Of a DNA stretch of 64,000 bases, positions 16,941 through 27,146 are shown in pieces. The stretch covers positions 248,001-312,000 of the forward strand of contig CAWIWC010000010.1 in the NCBI GenBank assembly GCA_963839745.1, given 5' to 3'. Under the pieces are notes generated by a model. The model was not told the origin of the DNA. It worked only from the letters and a program-made list of their open reading frames with translations, and did no database searches. Each line of letters begins with the position of its first letter. The stretch's first letter is position 1. The position numbers and the translations under genes were made by a program. This DNA comes from JAIBJN01 sp963839745. Lineage in GTDB: Bacteria; Actinomycetota; Thermoleophilia; Gaiellales; Gaiellaceae.

Positions 16941-18058
16941 ATGACCCGCTTCGTCGTGCCGCCCGGTACTTCCTCCAGCGTGACCGTGCCCTGCCCGAGA
17001 GCTCGCACCGTTTGGATCGCAGCGGCTCTCTTCCTCTTCCTCCTCGCGTTCGCCGTCGCCGAGGCTGACGCCGCGCCCCGGCGTGCGGCCGACGGCACGC
17101 TCTGCGCGCGCTACGCGTCGCCCGGCGGATCGGACGCCTGGTCGGGCAGCGCATCGAGGCCCTTCCGGACTGCCCAGCGCCTGGCCAACGCGCTCAGGGC
17201 CGGACAGACCGGCTGCCTCATGCGCGGGACGTACTACGGGACCGTGGCCATCGCGGCCGACCGCATCGAGCTCGCGAGCGTCGCCCGTGCGCGGGCGCGC
17301 CTCCGCGGCAATATCTGGATCAGGGACTCCGCGAACCGCGTGACGCTCTCCCACCTCAGCATCGACGGTCACGACGTCGTCCCGATCACCGTTCAAGTGC
17401 ATGGTGACGATGCGCTCCTGCGCCGTTTGAACATCACCAACCGCAACAAGCGCAACTCGACCAGCACCGGCTCCTGCCTGCTCCTCGGTCACATCGGGAC
17501 TCCGGCCTTTCGCACGCGCGTGTTTCGCAGCCGCATCCACAACTGCGGTGGGGGGAACCGCGGCCACGATCACGGCATCTACTCCGAGTTCTCCCGCCGC
17601 GCGGTGATCCGCGGCAACTACATCTACGACAACCCGGGCTTCGGGATCTCCATGTATCCGGACACCCAATACGCGCTCATCGAGCACAACGTCATCAACG
17701 GCAACGCCTACGAAAACCGCGAGCAACGTCACCTTCTCCGGCGAGGAGGCAGGAGGCGAGTACGACCGCGACTACGCGTCGTCCAACAACGTTCTGCGCA
17801 GGAACATCATCAGCAACGCCAGGGCGCGCTACAACGTCGAGTCGTACTATCCCTTCTCTGCAGCCCACGGGGAACCTCGTCGCGAGAAATTGCGTCTGGA
17901 ACGCGCCCTTCGGCAACTTCGGCGAACGCTCCGGCTACAGGTTGTCGATCAACCTCATCGCGCCGCCGTACTTCCGCAACCGGACTGCCAAGGACTTTCG
18001 CCTTCGTGCGGTCAGCCGGTGCCGCGGCAACGGCCCGACGGCTTGGCCGGTCGGGTAG
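16941..18058 (+). CDS. Secreted right-handed parallel beta-helix protein (two apparent frameshifts)
   Basis: A signal peptide (IAAALFLFLLAFAVAEADA) leads directly into a beta-helix that is a paralogue of the C-terminal half of the protein at 10974-13031; the accessory jelly-roll, Fn3 and Ig modules are absent. Shared segments include IDGHDV-PITVQVHGD, NSTSTGSCLLLGH and HDHGIYSEFSRRAVIRGNYI. The starting frame breaks near 17722. Another frame restores NVTFSGEEAGGEYDRDYA, and a third, from about 17855, gives TGNLVARNCVWNAPFGN and ends at TAG 18056-18058. The corrected length is about 372 residues. It is probably an extracellular polysaccharide lyase or epimerase-like enzyme. Two consensus indels are more likely than decay. 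Confidence 0.7.
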
Positions 18059-18095
18059 CGCCAGGCTCGTCGGCCGTCGACGCCGTCCGACCGGC

Positions 18096-20315
18096 TCAGT
18101 GGCAACGGTCGCTGCCGCCGTCGACGATCCTCGTCGGGCCGGCTGCCACGAACTCCCACGCGTAGCCTCCCCGTAGGAGGGCGAGCTTCAGGATCCCGTA
18201 GGAGGCTCGGAAGCGGACCTCGCTGTTGGCGTCCACGGTCTCGAATCCGTACAGGCTGCCGCCACCGGTTCCGACGGTGAACTGGCGCAACCCGCGGCGG
18301 GGGTCGTACGCACCTCGAGGGTCCTGGGGTGCATAGCGCTCGTACACGTGGTCGTCGCCGCCCAGGACGACGTCGACGCCTGCCGCGTACAGGCTGTCCC
18401 AGTAGCCCTGCATCTCTCGGTTGTCCCCGTGGACATCGCCCGAGCTCCAGCGCGGGCTGTGGAGCACCGCGAGCGTGCACCGGCTCTCGTGCTCGACCGA
18501 GATCCTGGTCCAGCCACGCGACGCTGACGCTCGACGCTGCACGACGGCAGGTTCCAGCAGCTCGCGTTGAGGACGACGACGTGCCAGGAGCCGAGGTCGT
18601 AGCTGTAGTAGGCGCGAGCGGGGTCTCGGGCGCTCGGACCGAAGCGCGCGAGCCGCTCCGCGAAGTAGCCGAAGTAGCCGGCCGCGTTCGGCGTCTCGTA
18701 CTCGTGGTCGCCGATCGCAGGATTCGTCCGTTCCTTCGCCGCGCCCCAGCTCCGGTCGTAGCAGTTGTCGAAGTCGGAGGGCGAGCCGTGTGGATACGCG
18801 TTGTCGCCGAACGTCTGCACCGTGGCGTCAGGCGTCTCGGCGAGGAGCTCCGCAGTGAGTAGGTGGCCTGTGTCGGTGCAGTCCGCGATGTCGCCCGCGC
18901 CGGCGAGGATCGGGCGTCCTGACGGGAGGCTCCGCACGACGGTGAAGGTCGCCGGTGCGCTCCGCGCTTCGTCGCCCGTCGCGCTTGTCTGCAAGGCCTG
19001 AACGGTGTACGTCCCAGTGGGGAGAGGCGGCCGAGCCGAGACGCTCCAGGACCCCGCCGCTGCGCGCCGGGCGGCCATGATGCGCAGGGGAGCGCCCGAG
19101 GTGGACTCTCCCTCGGTAGAGCCGCACCTCGATCGCGGGCCTGTCGAGCGCCCCGTCGAGGCTGACCCTGCGAACGTCGGCGTCGAGTCGGTCGTGCGGC
19201 TCGCGCTCTCCGGAGTCGTCACGCGTTACGGTCGGAGTCGAGGACCCGAAGCCCGCGGGAGCCTCCGCATATTGTCGACGGGCCTGGCGAGGGTTGAGAG
19301 GCCTGGTCGAGAACCAGACGTCGGCGAGCAGTCCGATAAAGGCGCGCCGGTCCTCGCTCTCGCCGCCGCGGCCGATCAGGACGGGCAGTCCGTTGGGCAC
19401 GAGGCGAGCTTCGCCGCGGCGCTCGCCTGCAAGTCTGCCGTCGACGTAGATTCGCGCGGCCTGCCCGTCGTAGGAAGCGGCAAGCTGATGCCAGTCGTCG
19501 TCCAGGCGCTGCGGTGCCTCGACCCGAACCTGGCTGCCCCCGTTGCCGAAGAACGCGACCGGGTGGCCGTCGGGATCGATCCAGAGCGCGTAGGCCTGGC
19601 CGGCCAGCTCTCCGGTCCCGGGCTTGGCGATGACGTTTTGCCAGGTTCCGGAGCGGCGCTGCCTGACCCAGGCGCCCATGGAGGCCCAACGCGAGGGGTT
19701 CAAGGCCGGCGACGAGAGGACGGCAATGCGGTCGTCCGGATCGTCGAAGGCCACCGCCGACGGGGATCCGTCTCGGGCGGCGACGAGCGAGACGCCCTCG
19801 AGACTGCCGGGGGCGACCGACGCATCGTCGCTCACCCGGCCGAGCCGCCAGACCAGGAACGTCGCTCGGGCCGCCAGCGCGTTCCGGTTCCACCGCCGCC
19901 TCGACCGTGTAGACGCCTGGGACCAGGCGTGACGCAGTGACCGAGAAGTCGCCGTTCTCGTCCAGCCGGGCCTCGAGCTCCTGCGCGGGCGTGCCCGCTC
20001 CCGTGCCGGCGTAGAGCGTGACGGTCACGTTCGCGCCTCGCTCGACCGACGCGCTCGGCCGCGAATCGTGGGGGTCAGATCGTTGGTGAAGCTCGATGCG
20101 GCCGGATACGTGAGCAGGATCGACGGTCTCGACTCCGGACGAACGACGAGAGCCACGACGAGGACGAGGACGACGACACACAGAGCGATCGCCAGAAGGG
20201 CGAGGCGGCGACGGCTGCCGAGCCTTCGCTCGGGAGGCGCGCCGGCGGGATCAGTTGCAGGAATCCGAGCCGGAGTCGGTGAACGTTCCGGAGGTCGGGA
20301 CGTACCGCCAGTCAT
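18096..20315 (-). CDS. Membrane-anchored Ig/LamG/metallophosphoesterase protein (multiple apparent frameshifts)
   Basis: Reconstructed from 20315 downwards, the protein has a basic N-terminus and membrane anchor (LALLAIALCVVVLVLVVALV) and an Ig-like module (ANVTVTLYAGTGAGTPAQEL). Next come a LamG/concanavalin-like domain (WASMGAWVRQRRSGTWQNVI, DDDWHQLAASYDGQAARIYV), a second Ig-like module, and a calcineurin-like phosphoesterase with ILAGAGDIADCTDTG, FGDNAYPHGSPSDF, PAIGDHEYETP and GGDDHVYERYAP as metal-binding motifs. At least five frame changes interrupt it. The ATG at 20315 overlaps the upstream gene's end by 65 bp. It is likely a cell-surface phosphatase or phosphodiesterase bound to glycan, possibly acting on the locus's own polysaccharide. 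Confidence 0.7.
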
Positions 20316-23300
20316 AGCTCGTGGCGTGCAAGCCGAGCCTCAGGATGCCGTAGCAGTCGCGGTAGCGCACTTCGCTGTTCGCCTTCGGTTCGCCGAATGT
20401 GTACAGGCTGCCGCCGCCGGTACCGACGGTGAACTGGCGAAAGCCGTGGCCCGGTGATAGAAGCCCTGCGGGTCCTGCAGGGCGAAGCGCTCGTAGACGT
20501 GGTCGTCGCCACCGACGACGACGTCGACCTCGTTGGCGTGGAGGGAATCCCAATAGCCCTGCATCTGCGGGTTGCTCCCGTGCACGGTCCCGGAGCTCCA
20601 GCGCGGAGCCGCGAGCACCGCAAGCGTGCACGTGTTCGTGTGCGCCTCAAGGTCGGCGTTGAGCCATGCCAGCTGGCCGTTCACGCTGCAACCCGCGATC
20701 TCGTAGCAGATCGCGTTGAGAACGACCACGTGCCAGGCGCCGAGGTCGTAGCTGTAGTAGGCCCGCAGCGGATCCTGCGCACTGGCGCCGAACGGCGCGA
20801 GGCGGTCGGCGAAGTAGTTGAAGTAGCCGGACGCGTTCGGCGTCTCGTACTCATGGTCGCCGATCGCCGGATTCGTGCGGTTCTTGAACTGGCCCCACGT
20901 CGGGTCGTAGCAGTTCGCGAAGTCGCTGGCCGAGCCGTGCGGGTAGGCGTTGTCGCCGAACGTCTGCACGGTTGCGGTCCGGGAACCCGAGGATCAGGTT
21001 CGCGGTCTGGTTGACGCCCGTGTCGGTGCAGTCAGCGATGTCGCCGGCTCCCGCCAGCACCTGGAGAGGCGACGGGAAGGACGCCGCCACCGTGAACGTC
21101 GAGGGGGCGCTCTTCCCGACGTTGCCGCTGACGTCGGCCTGCTCGGCCTGCGCCGTGTACGTGCCGAGGGCGAGCGCGGAGGAGGCGTCGACCGACCACG
21201 TGCCGCTCGTGAAGCGCGTCGTCGTCAGGGTCTGCACGGGAGTGCCGGTCGCCGATGGCCCGGCGTAGATCTTGACGGTCACGGTCGCCGAGTCGGCGGC
21301 GGTCACCTCCGCGACACCGGCGAAGTGCGGTCGGGTGTCGAGCGTCGTGCTTCCGTTCGGCGGCGTCGACAGCGTGACGACCGGCGGGACGGGGTCGCCG
21401 CGGTTCCCTTCTGGTAATGCGCCTCGATGCGGGCGGCGGAGAGGGCGGTGCGGGTAGACGGCGACCTCGTCGAGGGTGCCGCCGAAGATGCGAGTTGTTG
21501 TCGGTGGTGCGGCCGATGAGGAGCGGCTGGGTGTTGGCGGTCAGCTGGATGTTGGAGTTCGTCGAGGCCCTGAGGACGCCGTCGATGTAGACCTTGGCGG
21601 TCGTCTCGTCGTAGGTGGCCGACGATGTGGTGCCAGTTCGTGTCGATGGCGGGCGCATAGGTGGCCACCGAGGAGTTGCCGTTGCCGAAGAAGGCGACCG
21701 GCTGGTTGGTGGTGTTGATCCAGAGCGCGTAGTTCTGCGCGGCGTTGGCGCCGTTTCCGGGCTTGGCGAGGATGTTCTGCCAGGCGCCGGTCTTGGTGCG
21801 CTTGACCCAGGCCTCGATGGTGACGCCGCTGGTCGCGTTCAGGGAGCTCGAGTGCGGGACGCTGACGATGTCGTTGACGCCGTCGAAGGAGGCGGCGCGT
21901 GTTCGCGTCGCCGGTGAGCGCGCCCGTCTGCCCGAGCGTGACGCCGTTTTGGTAGGTGCCGTTGGTCGTGCTCGCCGCGTCGCTGGCCGCGACCGTTCCC
22001 GAGGACTCGCCCAGCCGCCAGTACGCCGCGGGGTTGTCGGAGAGGACCTCGTCGCGGTAGCTCGTGCCGACCGTGAACGTATGCGGCGCGCTCAGGCCGA
22101 GGTTGCCGGCCGCGTCGTCCTGCTCCGCGCTGACCGTGTACGTGCCGTCCGGCAGCGTGTCACCCTGAACCGACCAGCTTCCGGCGGCCTCGGTCGTCGT
22201 GTAGGTCTGGAGAGGCTGACCGGACGGCGTCAAGCCCGAGATAGACGTTGACCGTGATCGTGGGAAGGTCGCCCGAGGCCGTGCCTGCGCCGCCCGCGTA
22301 GAGGGGCGTGTGTCGGCCCCGAGCTGCCGTTCGGCGGGGTGGTGATCGTCACGGCCGGCGGCGTGATGTCGGCCGACGTGACGGTGAACGTCGTCGGGCG
22401 CGCTTAGCCCGACGTTGCCGGCGCTGTCCGCCTGCTGGGCCTGCGCGGTGTAGATGCCGTCGGCGAGAGCAGGCGAGGCGTTCACCGACCAGGAGCCCGC
22501 GCTCGCGCTCGTCGTCCGCGTCTGGACGAGCTGCCCGCCGGTCGTGTTCCCGCTGTAGATCCGCAGAGTCACGGTGCTGAGGTCGCCGGCGGCGGTGCCG
22601 GCAGCCCCGCGAAGGTCGGAGTCGGGCCGACGACGCTTCCGTCGCTCGGGGTGGTGAGCGTCACCGCCGGAGCTGTCGTGTCGACGGAGGTGGCGGCGGT
22701 GTAGTGCGCCTGGATGCGGGCGGCGGAGAGGGCGGTGGGGTAGACGGCGACCTCGTCGAGGGTGCCGCCGAAGATGCGCAGGTTGTCGGTGGTGCGGCCG
22801 ATGAGGAGCGGCTGGCTGTTGGCGGTCAGCTGGACGTTGGAGTTCGCCGAGGCCTTGAGGACGCCGTCGACGTACACCTTGGCGGTCGCCTCGTCGTAGG
22901 TGGCGACGATGTGGTGCCAGTTCGTGTCGATCGCGGGCGGCGTGGCGCTTACGGAGGAGGTGCCGTTGCCGAAGATGCGCGACCGGCTGGTTGGCGGTGT
23001 TCAGCCAGAGGGCGTAGTTCTGGGCGGCGTCGCCGCCGTTTCCGGGCTTGGCGAGGATGTTCTGCCAGGCGCCGGTCTTGGAGCGCTTGACCCAGGCCTC
23101 GATCGTGACCCCGGTGGTCGCGTTCAGGGAGCTCGAGTGGGGCACGCTGACGATGTCGTTGACGCCGTCGAAGGAAGCGGCCGTGTTCGCATCGGCGAGG
23201 AGCGCGCCCGTCTGGCCGAGCGTGACCCCGTTTTGGTAGGCGCCGTTGTTCGTGCTCCGCCTCGTCGGCCGCCACCGTCCCCGAGGCCTCACCCAGCCGC

Positions 23301-26300
23301 CAGTACGCCGACGGGCTCGTCCGAGAGCACATCGCCCGATACGTCGACGTGGGCGGCGGCGCGCTCGACACGCTGAAGGTGGTGGGGGTGCTGGTGCCGG
23401 TGTTGTTGGCGGTGTCGTCTTGCTCGGCTTGGGCGGTGTAGGTGCCGTCGGCGAGCGGGCTGGCGCCGGTGGTGTAGGCGCCTGCGCCGTTGGGTGTGGC
23501 GGTGAGGGTCTGGACGGGGCTGCCGGTGACGGTGGCGCCCGCGTAGACCTTGACGGTGACGCTCGTCTCGTCCCCGGCTGCGGTGCCGGCCTGCCCGGCG
23601 AAGGTCGGCGTCGGCCCGGTGGACGTACCGTTTGCCGGCTGGGTCAGCGTCACCTGCGGGGTGTCGTGTCGATCGTCCAGGTGAAGCTGGCGGGGGTGGG
23701 GTCGGTGTTGCCGGCGGGGTCGGTGGCGCGCACCTGGAAGGTGTGGGAGCCGTCGGCGAGGCCGCTGTAGCTCTTGGGGCTGGTGCAGGCGCTGAAGCCG
23801 CCGCCGTCGAGCTGGCAGGCGAAGGTGGAGCCGGCCTCGCTGGCGAGAAGGTGAAGGTCGCGGTCGCGTTCGTCGGGTCGGTCGGCGGGCCGGAGTCGAT
23901 CGTCGTGTCGGGGCGGCCGTGTCGATCGTCCAGGTGAAGCTGGCGGGGGTGGGGTCGGTGTTGCCGGCGGGGTCGGTGGCGCGGACGTAGAAGGTGTGGG
24001 AGCCGTCGGCGAGGCCGCTGTAGCTCTTGGGGCTGGTGCAGGCGCTGTAGCCGCCGCCGTCGAGCTGGCAGGCGAAGGTCGAGCCGGGCTCGCTCGCGAG
24101 AAGCTGAAGCTGGCGCGTCGTGCTGGTCGACGGGTCGGCGGGCTGCGGTCGATCGTCGTGTTCGGGGCGGCCGTGTCGATCGTCCAGGTGAAGCTGGCGG
24201 GGGTGGGGTCGGTGTTGCCGGCCGGGTCGGTGGCGCGCACCTGGAAGGTGTGGGAGCCGTCGGCGAGGCCGCTGTAGCTCTTGGGGCTGGTGCAGGCGCT
24301 GAAGCCGCCGCCGTCGAGCTGGCAGGCGAAGGTGGAGCCGGGCTCGCTCGCGAGAAGCGTGAAGCGTCGCCGTCGGTGCTGTTGGTCGGGTCGGTCGGGC
24401 TTGGAGTCGATCGTCGTGTCGGGCGCGGTCGTGTCGATCGTCCAGGTGAAGCTGGCGGGGGTGGGGTCGGTGTTGCCGGCCGGGTCGGTGGCGCGCACCT
24501 GGAAGGTGTGGGAGCCGTCGGTGAGGCCGCTGTAGCTCTTGGGGCTGGTGCAGGCGCTGAAGCCGCCGCCGTCGAGCTGGCAGGCGAAGGTCGAGCCGGG
24601 CTCGCTCGCGAGAAGGTGAAGGTCGGCGCCGGCGCTGTTGTAGGGAAGGCGGGCTCCGAGTTGATCGACGTGTCCGGCGCGCTCGTGTCGACGTCCAGGT
24701 GAAGGTGGCGGGCGTGGGGTCGGTGTTGCCGGCGGTGTCGGTGGCGCGCACCTGGAAGGTGTGGGTGCCGTCGGCGAGGCCGCTGTAGCTCTTCGGGCTG
24801 GTGCAGGCGCTGTAGCCGCCGCCGTCGAGCTGGCACTCGAAGCGTCGAGCCGGCCTCGCTGGACGAGGAAGCGTGAAGCTGGCGCGCCGCGCTGCGCCGA
24901 GGGATCGGGCGGGCTGCCGAGTCGATCGTCGTGCTCGGGCGCGCGCCGTGTCGATCGTCCAGGTGAAGCTGGCGGGGGTGGGGTCGGTGTTGCCGGCCGG
25001 GTCGGTGGCGCGCACCTGGAAGGTGTGGGAGCCGTCGGCGAGGCCGCTGTAGCTCTTGGGGCTGGTGCAGGCGCTGTAGCCGCCGCCGTCCAGCTGGCAG
25101 GCGAAGGTGGAGCCGGGCTCGCTCGCCGAGGAACGTGAAGGTCGCGGCTGCGCCGGCGGAGGGGTTGGCCGGATTGGTGTCGATCGTCGTGTTCGGGGCG
25201 GCCGTGTCGATCGTCCAGGTGAAGGTGGCGGGGGTGGGGTCGGTGTTGCCGGCGGTGTCGGTGGCGCGCACCTGGAAGGTGTGGGAGCCGTCGGCGAGGC
25301 CGCTGTAGCTCTTGGGGCTGGTGCAGGCGCTGTAGCCGCCGCCGTCGAGCTGGCAGGCGAAGGTGGCGCCGGCCTCGCTGGCGAGGAAGGTGAAGGTCGC
25401 CGGACTGCGAGTTCGTCGGCAACGGCGGGCTGGAGTCGATGGAGGTGTCGGGGCCGGTGGTGTCGATCGTCCAGGTGAAGCTGGCGGGGGTGGGGTCGGT
25501 GTTGCCGGCGGGGTCGGTGGCGCGGACTTGGAAGGTGTGGGAGCCGTCGGTGAGGCCGCTGTAGCTCTTGGGGCTGGTGCAGGCGCTGAAGCCGCCGCCG
25601 TCGAGCTGGCAGGCGAAGGTCGAGCCGGGCTCGCTCGCGAGGAACGTGAAGGTCGCCGTCGGGGCTGTTGTCGAGAAGCGGCGGGCCCTGAGTCGATCGA
25701 CGTGTCCGGCGCGGCGTGTCGACGCTGAAGGTGGTGGGGCTGCTGGTGCCGGTGTTGTCGGCGGTGTCTTCTTGCTCGGCCTGGGCGGTGTAGGTGCCGT
25801 CGGCGAGCGGGCTGGCGCTGGTGGTGTAGGCGCCTGCGCCGTTGGGTGTGGCGGTGAGCGTCTGGACGGGGCTGCCGGTGACGGTGGCGCCCGCGTACAC
25901 CTTGACGGTGACGCTGGCCTCGTCTCCGGCGGCGGTGCCCGCCTGCCCGGCGAAGGTCGGCGTCGGCCCGACGACCCGGCTGCCGGCTCGGTCAGCGTCA
26001 CCTGCGGGGCTCGTGTCGGCGGTCCAGGTGACGCGGTCACGCGCTCTCGTATCCGACGGAGGTCGGCGGCCGGTCGTAGTGCGAGCCTCGGATGCGGGCG
26101 GCGGAGAGGGCGGTGCCGGTAGACGGCGACCTCGTCGAGGGTGCCGCCGAAGAGCGGACGTTGTCGGTCGGTGCGGCCGATCAGGAGCGGCTGGATGTTG
26201 GCGGTCAGCTGGACGCTGAGTTGGTGGAGACCCTGAGCACGCCGTCGATGTACACCTTGGCGGTGGCGTTGTCGATAGGCTGGCGACGATGTGGTGCCAG

Positions 26301-26991
26301 TTCAGTGTCGATCGCGGGCGCATAGCCATTCGTGACGGAAGTGGAGCACGGTAGCCGTAGTTCGACCGCGATTCCATTGCTGTCCCGAGAGCGGCGTACT
26401 GATGACACCTCCGCCGCCCTTGGGGAGCTGCTCCGAAGAAGGCGACCGGCTGGTGTGCCCGTGGTGTTGCCAGCGACGGCGCGTAGTTCTGTCCAGCGAC
26501 TCGAGCCGTTGCCGGGCTTGGCGAGGATGTTCTGCCAGGCGCCGGTCTTGGAGCGCTTGACCCAGGCCTCGATCGTGACCCCGGTAGGTGGCGCTCAACG
26601 AGCTCGAAGTGCGGGACGCTGACGATGTCGTTGACGCCGTCGAAGGACGACGAGCAGTGTCCGCATCGGCGAGGAGCGGATCACCCGCCTGACCGAGCGT
26701 GACCCCGTTTTGGTAGAGCTGGCGCCGTCGTTGCGGACGCCCCGCCTCGTCGCCGACCGCCGACAGTACGCGCCGAGGCCTCACCCAGCCGCCAGTACCC
26801 GGAGGGGCTGTCGGGGAGCACGTCCTCTCGATATGTCGACATAGCCGCCGGCGCGGCGCCGGGACCGACCGTCAGCGCGAGGCGCCGGCGAGCACGAGCG
26901 CAGACCGCGATCCACGTGGAAGGCGGCGGCGGAGCCGCGAGACTCCTTGCCGGCGCTCGGCTCGGCCGTTCACATCCTTAACTCGCCGCAT
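20251..26991 (-). CDS. Giant secreted LamG/Ig-repeat protein with C-terminal metallophosphoesterase (many apparent frameshifts)
   Basis: Pieces in all three minus frames assemble into one polypeptide of about 2,200 residues. ATG 26991 begins a basic leader, and after an indel near 26882 the hydrophobic ALALTVGPGAAPAAMSTYRE completes a signal peptide. The order is then LamG (26.8-26.1 kb), Ig (26.0-25.7), eight Ig-like repeats (25.7-23.66), Ig (23.66-23.37), LamG (23.3-22.7), two Ig modules (22.7-22.07), LamG (22.05-21.4), Ig (21.4-21.1) and a metallophosphoesterase. The last has VLAGAGDIADCTDTG, FGDNAYPHGSASDFANCYD and GGDDHVYERFAL, ending TFTDSGSDSCN at 20251. It is a surface adhesin-like phosphoesterase, paralogous to its downstream neighbour. 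The frame breaks coincide with internally repeated DNA, pointing to consensus errors. Confidence 0.65.
21411..22040 (-). repeat. LamG-encoding module, copy 3 (C-terminal)
   Basis: About 630 bp encode a LamG/concanavalin A-like domain (AYWRLGESSGTVAA, VTIEAWVKRTKTGAWQNILA). The DNA is close to the copies at 22700-23325 and 26076-26810; for example the segment giving GAWQNILAKPG is almost unchanged. Recent internal duplication or gene conversion is likely. Confidence 0.65.
22700..23325 (-). repeat. LamG-encoding module, copy 2 (middle)
   Basis: This is the second copy of the ~630-bp LamG module, nearly the same DNA as copy 3 (21411-22040) and copy 1 (26076-26810). It lies between the Ig module at 23367-23661 and a pair of divergent Ig modules. 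It contains at least two frame breaks. Confidence 0.65.
23367..23661 (-). repeat. Ig-like module copy a, near-identical to 25720-26010
   Basis: About 290 bp encode PTFAGQAGTAAGDETSVTVK and VYAGATVTGSPVQTL up to TYTAQAEQDDTANNTGTS. Almost the same DNA occurs at 25720-26010, so the two copies bracket the eight-repeat array like bookends. Confidence 0.65.
23665..25725 (-). repeat. Eight tandem ~256-bp repeats encoding Ig-like modules
   Basis: A conserved block (coding strand reverse of GCCGCTGTAGCTCTT) recurs at 23761, 24014, 24268, 24526, 24779, 25043, 25299 and 25555, with spacings of 253-264 bp. Each unit encodes about 85 residues: FACQLDGGGFSACTSPKSYS, GLADGSHTFQVRATDPAGNT and DPTPASFTWTIDT, with a variable linker. 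This is an Ig-like adhesin/stalk module common in actinobacterial surface proteins. Spacings that are not multiples of three match the frame changes in the linkers. Confidence 0.8.
25720..26010 (-). repeat. Ig-like module copy b, near-identical to 23367-23661
   Basis: This copy encodes PTFAGQAGTAAGDEASVTVK through TYTAQAEQEDTADNTGTS. It differs from copy a (23367-23661) at only scattered bases and lies on the N-terminal side of the eight-repeat array. Confidence 0.65.
26076..26810 (-). repeat. LamG-encoding module, copy 1 (N-terminal)
   Basis: This copy begins immediately after the signal peptide segment STYREDVLPDSPSGYWRLGE and parallels copies 2 and 3. It is the most damaged copy, with frame breaks and apparent insertions around 26340-26500, where it is about 100 bp longer than the others. 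Confidence 0.55.
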
Positions 26992-27146
26992 GGTTCGGGG
27001 GGCACCTCTGGCCGCAGAAAGACTCGACGGGGTGCCGCGCCTCGCCCCGTCCGGGATACCGATCGTAGCGCCTCGAAGGAGGTATCTGGGCCGGCGCAGC
27101 GACGAACCCCCCTTCCGTCTAGGGCCTCGTCGACCTCCGGGAACCC

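Noticed and set aside
10974..18058. Inverted copies as ends of a transposon
   Set aside because: The repeated parts are coding halves of two secreted proteins with no transposase, terminal inverted repeats or target duplication.
23665..25725. Regularly spaced repeats as a CRISPR array
   Set aside because: The ~256-bp period and coherent translation into Ig-like modules show protein-coding repeats; no short palindromic repeats or cas genes are present.
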